DNA of 8,498 nucleotides from positions 1 through 8,498 of the forward strand of contig PLSZ01000394.1 in assembly GCA_003164305.1 (NCBI GenBank). The letters are read 5' to 3'. Source of the DNA: Acetobacteraceae bacterium. Its GTDB lineage: Bacteria > Pseudomonadota > Alphaproteobacteria > Acetobacterales > Acetobacteraceae. The notes below the pieces were generated by a model. It made no database searches and had not been told where the DNA came from. It worked only from the letters and a program-made list of their open reading frames with translations. The translations under genes and the position numbers were made by a program. Every line of letters begins with the position of its first letter. Positions within the stretch are counted from its first letter, which is position 1. Below are positions 4,567 through 8,498 of the stretch, piece after piece.

Positions 4567-4792
4567 GGGGCCTGAATGATCCTCCGGTCAGGCCCTACAA
4601 GATTCACACATCTCAGATTGCTTCGCGATATCAAAGGTTTGTGACTCACTATTCGATTTGATACCGTATGGACTTTGCGGACATTCGTTCTTGCCACGTC
4701 TTCGGGAAGACTCGGATTGTCTTGGGGCAGAGGATTCCTTCCGGAAGGCGAATGAGATGTGTGCATCTGGTAGGGTCAGGCCGGAGGATGAC
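4567..4792. repeat. Composite inverted-repeat element (BIME-like) with 37-base arms
   Basis: The left arm at 4579-4615 and the reverse complement of the right arm at 4753-4789 agree at 32 of 37 positions, from ATCCTCCGG at the outside to CACACATCTCA at the inside. The 137-base core holds nested dyads: TATCAAA near 4629 with TTTGATA near 4657, GTCTT-cggg-AAGAC at 4698-4711, and the perfect 12-base palindrome CCTTCCGGAAGG at 4737-4748. The left end also carries GGGCCTGA (4568-4575) pairing with TCAGGCCC (4588-4595). Two repeat units in opposite orientation around a structured core resemble bacterial interspersed mosaic elements or a small non-autonomous insertion. No transposase is present, and target-site duplications are not evident. 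Confidence 0.7.
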
Positions 4793-4883
4793 GAATTGGG
4801 GAGGCCGATCGCCAAAATGAGAACTGCTGGATCGACAGGCGATCCGATCCATCACAGTCCCAGGCATTGGACATTGATCTTAC

Positions 4884-4909
4884 GGCGTGGCCTCTGGATT
4901 GGCCGCGTC
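4884..4909 (-). terminator. Weak candidate terminator at the end of glgX-malQ
   Basis: GGCGTGGCC (4884-4892) and GGCCGCGTC (4901-4909) can pair at seven of nine positions in the minus-strand transcript, with an 8-base loop, overlapping the stop codon. No T-run follows, so rho-independent termination here is doubtful. Confidence 0.25.
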
Positions 4910-7900
4910 TATGATCCCTCACCGTTCAGATCGCCAATGTCCTGGTTCGCCGGATCGAGGGACACCGCCGTGCCACGACCGGACGCGCGGACTCGATCCA
5001 GGATTGCCCGCGCGGACGCGGTTTGTAGCAGCGCCTCAACCGGAACCGGTAACCTGAGCCTCCAGTTTGGCCGTTCGGTGTCCGTGCCCGGCAGGTTCAC
5101 CCCCACGCGCATCGCCGCGAGATCCTCCGCCTGAATCAGCATGAGATCGCTTCGCGTGTTCGCGACGAATTCATGCGCGGCCTCCATGATCGCTGTCGGG
5201 GAGGGCTCTGTCGCGTCCGCCGGCGTGAGGAAACCGTCTTCGGCCAGCATGCCGGACAGGGCCATCCGCTCCGATGTCCGAACGTCCTCCGCCTCGGATC
5301 CGGCATGGATCTGACCCAACGCCACCCGTTCCCGAACGTCGGAACCGTCCCACCAACCGGCCAGCGGCGGCAGATCGTGCGTCGATACGCAGGCCACGGC
5401 ACGCTTCGGGTAGGACGCGGCGGGCCTGAAGTCCGTGCCCTCTCGTTCCAGCAGCAGTACGCGATAACTCAGGACATCGGCGCCGCTCATTATCCGGCGA
5501 AAGCCCTCCGGCACGGTGCCGAGGTCCTCTCCCACGACCATGCAACGGGCCCGGACGCTCTCCAGCGCGACCTGTCCCAGCAGATCGGCGAACGGGTAAG
5601 CGACATAGGCGCCATCCGCGCCGGAGCCGCCATCCGGGATCCAGAACAGCCGCGACAGGCCCATCGCATGATCGATCCGCAGCACGCCCGCATGGCGCAT
5701 GTTCGCCGCGATCAGGGCCGAGAAAGCCGAGAACCCACCGCGCGCCATGCGCACCGGCAGCGGAGGCGGCAGATACCAGTTTTGTCCGTCGGCGGAGAAT
5801 GGATCGGGGGGCGCACCGACCCAGGCGCCGTCGGCGAGATCCTCCGAGCTGGCCCAGGATTCCGCGCCGTCGGGAGCGGCGCCGACGGCGAGATCGCGGA
5901 AGATGCCGAGCTCCAGGCCGGCATCCGCGGCTTTCTTCGCGGCGCCGGCGAACTGCCGATCCGCGAGAAATTGCAGGTATTGGTGAAATCTGATCCGCTC
6001 ATCGTGCGCGCGAGCGAAGGCCTCGACGGCCTCGCCGTGCGGCGTCCGCAATTCATCCGGCCACTGCCGCCAGCTATTCTCGGCGTTCGTTTCGGCGATG
6101 GCCTGAAATGTCGCGAAGCGGCGAAGCGCGATGCCAGCATTTTCGACATATCGGCGAAAGTGATCGGCGGCCTCCGGCGCGGCCTGCTCCATGAACGCGG
6201 AAAATTCGCGTTCCAGAACGGCTCGCTTGAAAGCCCAGACTTCGGAGTAACGCACCAGATCGTCCGCCAAAGCGGAACCGAGGGACCCCGCATCGTCAGG
6301 CGGCGGCACGCCGGGATCGGCGACGTCCAGATAAATCGGGTCGATGTAACGGCGGTCGGACGGTTGATAAGGACTGGCCCGCTCCCGTTGTCCGGGAAAC
6401 ATCATGTGAAGCGGGTTGATCCCCACCGTCGCGGCCCCTTCCCGTCCCGCGGCTTCGGCCAACCTGGCGAGGGTCGTGAAATCGCCGATCCCCTGGTCGT
6501 TTCTTCGCCGTAACGCATAGAGTTGCGCCGATATGCCAAAGCGCCTGGCGCCGAGACGGATCGATTGAGGCAGAAAACATCCGTCCGGCGCGACGGTCAC
6601 GTGACAGGAAGAATCTGGAGCGTCCTCCCGCCAGATCCGGTGCCGCCCGAGCGGGAGAGGCGGCAAATTGACCCGCCACGCCCGCGCCGGCAATCCATCG
6701 GCCCCACTGAATTCCGCCAGTTCCCCATCCTGGGCGCCGATACGGATCCGCTGCGTCTCCCCATCCTCCCGTTCGACCATCAGCCACAGCGGGCGCCGGT
6801 CAACGCCAGGCTCGATCGCCAAAGGCAGACTCGCGGGGCCGTCGCCCCGGGAGACCAACGCGTGCGGTAAAGGCCGCCGAACGCCTTCCTGATCGAGCGA
6901 CCGCAGCGTGTCTCGCGCCTCCCCCATGGTCGTGGCCGGCAGGCGCATCGCCGTCAGCAAGGCGCGATGGGTGTCGTCCGAGACCACCGTGCGCCGGCCA
7001 TCTACATCCCACCACTCCGGCGCGATGCCGGCGGCACGCGCCAGCCGGGCCAGCAGACCCGGGTCGGCGCCGGCCCGCCTGTGCGGCTCGCGCGGGCGTT
7101 CCGCGAGCACCACCACGCTCCGGGCGGAGACAGTCAGGGTCGTTGTTTTGATCTGTCGCCCTCGTTCGTCGAACCCATCGACCGAGCGGCATGTCGAAAC
7201 ATCCCGGCATTCGGCGGGAAGCGATTTCTCCGATGCGTCATCGGCGCCGGCCATGGACGCGCTGTCGGCGATCAGGAACCAGGCATGATCGGCTCTCGGC
7301 GATGGCGGCGCGACCTGAAGGTCGTTCCAGCCGCGGTGCAAAATAATGCTGAGCCGTTCGGTCTCGTCTTTACCCTCGGCGGGGCCGGCGAGCGTCATCA
7401 CCACAGTATCGCCATCGGGCGCATGCCATTCCGCTGGCGTCATGAGCTGTCCAGAGGCGTTCCGCCACTCGACATCCGGCAGTAAGCTGATATCGGCCGC
7501 GGCGCCGGTCAGGAAGCGATCGCCGCGCGCGACCGCGTAATCGCGCCGGATTCGTAACAGATGCCGCGTCCAGGCAAGCAGGCCGGCATCCACCTTGTCC
7601 CAGTTCAGCCACGCGGCCGGGTTATCCTGGGCATAGGCGTTGTTGTTGCCGCCTTGCGACTGCCCGAACTCGGAGCCCATCGCCAGCATCGGCGTGCCGC
7701 GCGCCAAAATAAGCGTCGCGAGCAGCGCGCGCTGGTCGCGCGTCCGGGCGGCAAGGATGGCGGGGTCGTCCGTTGGCCCTTCGATCCCATTGTTCCAGGA
7801 GAAGTTCGCGTCCGTCCCGTCGCGGTTGTCTTCTCCATTGGCGTCATTGATTTTATGCGAATACGAAACAAGATCGGCCAGCGTGAAGCCATCATGCGCG

Positions 7901-8498
7901 GTCACGAAATTGATCGAGCGCGACGCGACGGCATGCGCCCGGAACAGATCGGACGAGCCGGCCAACCGGCTCGCCAGTTCACCGAGCTGACCCTGGTCGC
8001 CACGCCAAAAACGCCGCGCGCCATCGCGGAACCGGTCGTTCCATTCTCCCCACGCGGCGGGAAAAGCGCCGGCCTGGTAACCACCCGGCCCAACATCCCA
8101 CGGTTCCGCGATCAGTTTCAAATCTCGCAGCACCGGATCCTGGGCGATCGCCGACAGCAAGGGCGCCGATGGATCGAACCCGTTGTCGCGCCGCCCCAAC
8201 GTGGTCGCGAGATCGAAACGGAAACCGTGCACGCCGGAGCATTGCGCCCATGTGCGCAAAGCGTCCATCGCGAGACGCAGCGGTGCCGGACGATCGAGCG
8301 CGAGCGTGTTGCCGCAGCCGCTGTCATTGGCGTCGGTCCACGGGTTGAGGCTGGCGGCGCGGAAATACAGCGCGTTGTCGAGCCCGCGCAGCGATATCAC
8401 CGGCCCGGCATCGTCGCCCTCGCCGGTGTGGTTGAGCACCAGATCGACGACGGTCTCGATCCCTGCCTTGGCCAGCGCCGCCACCGCCGCCCGCACTT
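4909..8498 (-). CDS. glgX-malQ: GlgX-MalQ fusion: glycogen debranching enzyme joined to 4-alpha-glucanotransferase (5' end beyond window)
   Basis: This is a bifunctional cytoplasmic glycogen/maltodextrin enzyme; 1195 residues are counted from the first Met in the window (8496), and the true start lies outside. Residues 1-470 are the C-terminal two thirds of GlgX (GH13, alpha-1,6 debranching): VDLVLNH at 17-23, nucleophile Asp95 in HGFRFDLA, acid/base Glu131 in LIAEPWDVG, Asp202 in FVTAHDGF, then MGSEFGQSQGGNNNAY. The N-terminal CBM48 and first barrel strands are missing only because of the window edge. Residues about 478-1195 are a full MalQ (GH77): N-terminal LARAAGIAPEWWDVDG module, SPYQPSDRRYIDPIYLD at 709-725, nucleophile Asp942 in LRIDHAMGLSR, Glu990 in VVGEDLG, Asp1041 in STHDLPPLAGWW, and NLPGT...RPNWR near the end. 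The linker (about 465-480, RPREPHRRAGADPG) contains no ATG or GTG, supporting one polypeptide. Stop TAG at 4909. GlgX releases oligosaccharides that MalQ rearranges. Confidence 0.95.
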   Translation of the reverse strand, partial: VRAAVAALAKAGIETVVDLVLNHTGEGDDAGPVISLRGLDNALYFRAASLNPWTDANDSGCGNTLALDRPAPLRLAMDALRTWAQCSGVHGFRFDLATTLGRRDNGFDPSAPLLSAIAQDPVLRDLKLIAEPWDVGPGGYQAGAFPAAWGEWNDRFRDGARRFWRGDQGQLGELASRLAGSSDLFRAHAVASRSINFVTAHDGFTLADLVSYSHKINDANGEDNRDGTDANFSWNNGIEGPTDDPAILAARTRDQRALLATLILARGTPMLAMGSEFGQSQGGNNNAYAQDNPAAWLNWDKVDAGLLAWTRHLLRIRRDYAVARGDRFLTGAAADISLLPDVEWRNASGQLMTPAEWHAPDGDTVVMTLAGPAEGKDETERLSIILHRGWNDLQVAPPSPRADHAWFLIADSASMAGADDASEKSLPAECRDVSTCRSVDGFDERGRQIKTTTLTVSARSVVVLAERPREPHRRAGADPGLLARLARAAGIAPEWWDVDGRRTVVSDDTHRALLTAMRLPATTMGEARDTLRSLDQEGVRRPLPHALVSRGDGPASLPLAIEPGVDRRPLWLMVEREDGETQRIRIGAQDGELAEFSGADGLPARAWRVNLPPLPLGRHRIWREDAPDSSCHVTVAPDGCFLPQSIRLGARRFGISAQLYALRRRNDQGIGDFTTLARLAEAAGREGAATVGINPLHMMFPGQRERASPYQPSDRRYIDPIYLDVADPGVPPPDDAGSLGSALADDLVRYSEVWAFKRAVLEREFSAFMEQAAPEAADHFRRYVENAGIALRRFATFQAIAETNAENSWRQWPDELRTPHGEAVEAFARAHDERIRFHQYLQFLADRQFAGAAKKAADAGLELGIFRDLAVGAAPDGAESWASSEDLADGAWVGAPPDPFSADGQNWYLPPPLPVRMARGGFSAFSALIAANMRHAGVLRIDHAMGLSRLFWIPDGGSGADGAYVAYPFADLLGQVALESVRARCMVVGEDLGTVPEGFRRIMSGADVLSYRVLLLEREGTDFRPAASYPKRAVACVSTHDLPPLAGWWDGSDVRERVALGQIHAGSEAEDVRTSERMALSGMLAEDGFLTPADATEPSPTAIMEAAHEFVANTRSDLMLIQAEDLAAMRVGVNLPGTDTERPNWRLRLPVPVEALLQTASARAILDRVRASGRGTAVSLDPANQDIGDLNGEGS

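Larger units (their letters stand above)
4407..4908. other. Gene-free 500-base region filled with palindromic repeats
   Basis: The stretch between the end of glgX-malQ and the marR control region contains no credible gene. Several short frames exist (for example a plus frame from 4658 and minus frames at 4551-4867), but all run through the palindromic repeats and none shows a ribosome-binding site or known family. Its content is described in the repeat entries at 4447-4520 and 4567-4792. Confidence 0.7.

Noticed and set aside
4658..5134. 158-codon plus-strand frame starting in the repeat element
   Set aside because: It runs through the right repeat arm and then antisense into the end of MalQ. 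No ribosome-binding site or domain is seen. Such frames recur wherever a repeat is copied and are often mis-annotated as hypothetical proteins.
5173..6513. 446-codon plus-strand open frame opposite MalQ
   Set aside because: It is antisense to a region with intact GH77 catalytic motifs, is Arg/Gly/His-rich as expected of a GC-rich shadow frame, and has no recognisable domain.

Overview
The window is GC-rich, gene-dense on the minus strand, and most resembles an alphaproteobacterium (Rhodospirillales/Acetobacteraceae-like). That placement rests on codon usage, the gene families present and the style of the intergenic palindromes; it is an inference, not a database result.

Layout from left to right: (1) Positions 1-691, minus strand: the start of a ring-hydroxylating dioxygenase alpha subunit (it runs off the left edge), preceded by a Rieske ferredoxin whose stop overlaps the oxygenase start. 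(2) 692-941: a divergent control region with two related operator-like sites. (3) 942-1730, plus strand: an IclR-family regulator, probably controlling the dioxygenase operon. (4) 1731-2502: gene debris. It holds a roughly 17-codon N-terminal scrap of a flavin-reductase-family gene, a strong palindrome of a repeat family seen again further right, and a small unnamed minus-strand gene broken by a one-base loss in a G run. (5) 2646-4362, minus strand: an enamidase-type amidohydrolase behind a MarR-family regulator. The MarR gene has a clear sigma70-like promoter almost touching its ATG, with a palindrome over the -35 box. (6) 4407-4908: about 500 bases without a credible gene, containing several members of the ATCCTCCGG...CCGGAGGAT repeat family, including a pair of 37-base arms in inverted orientation around a structured core. 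(7) 4909-8498, minus strand: the C-terminal part of GlgX (glycogen debranching enzyme) fused in one reading frame to a complete MalQ (4-alpha-glucanotransferase).

Functionally there are two themes. The left half is accessory catabolism. It has a Rieske oxygenase system under an IclR regulator, and separately a MarR-regulated enamidase whose closest relative that I recognise acts on 6-oxo-1,4,5,6-tetrahydronicotinate in nicotinate breakdown. Whether the two act in one N-heterocycle or aromatic pathway cannot be told from this window. The right half is glycogen/maltodextrin metabolism, where debranching and disproportionation are joined in one polypeptide. The boundary between the two halves, and the debris field, are where the palindromic repeats sit.
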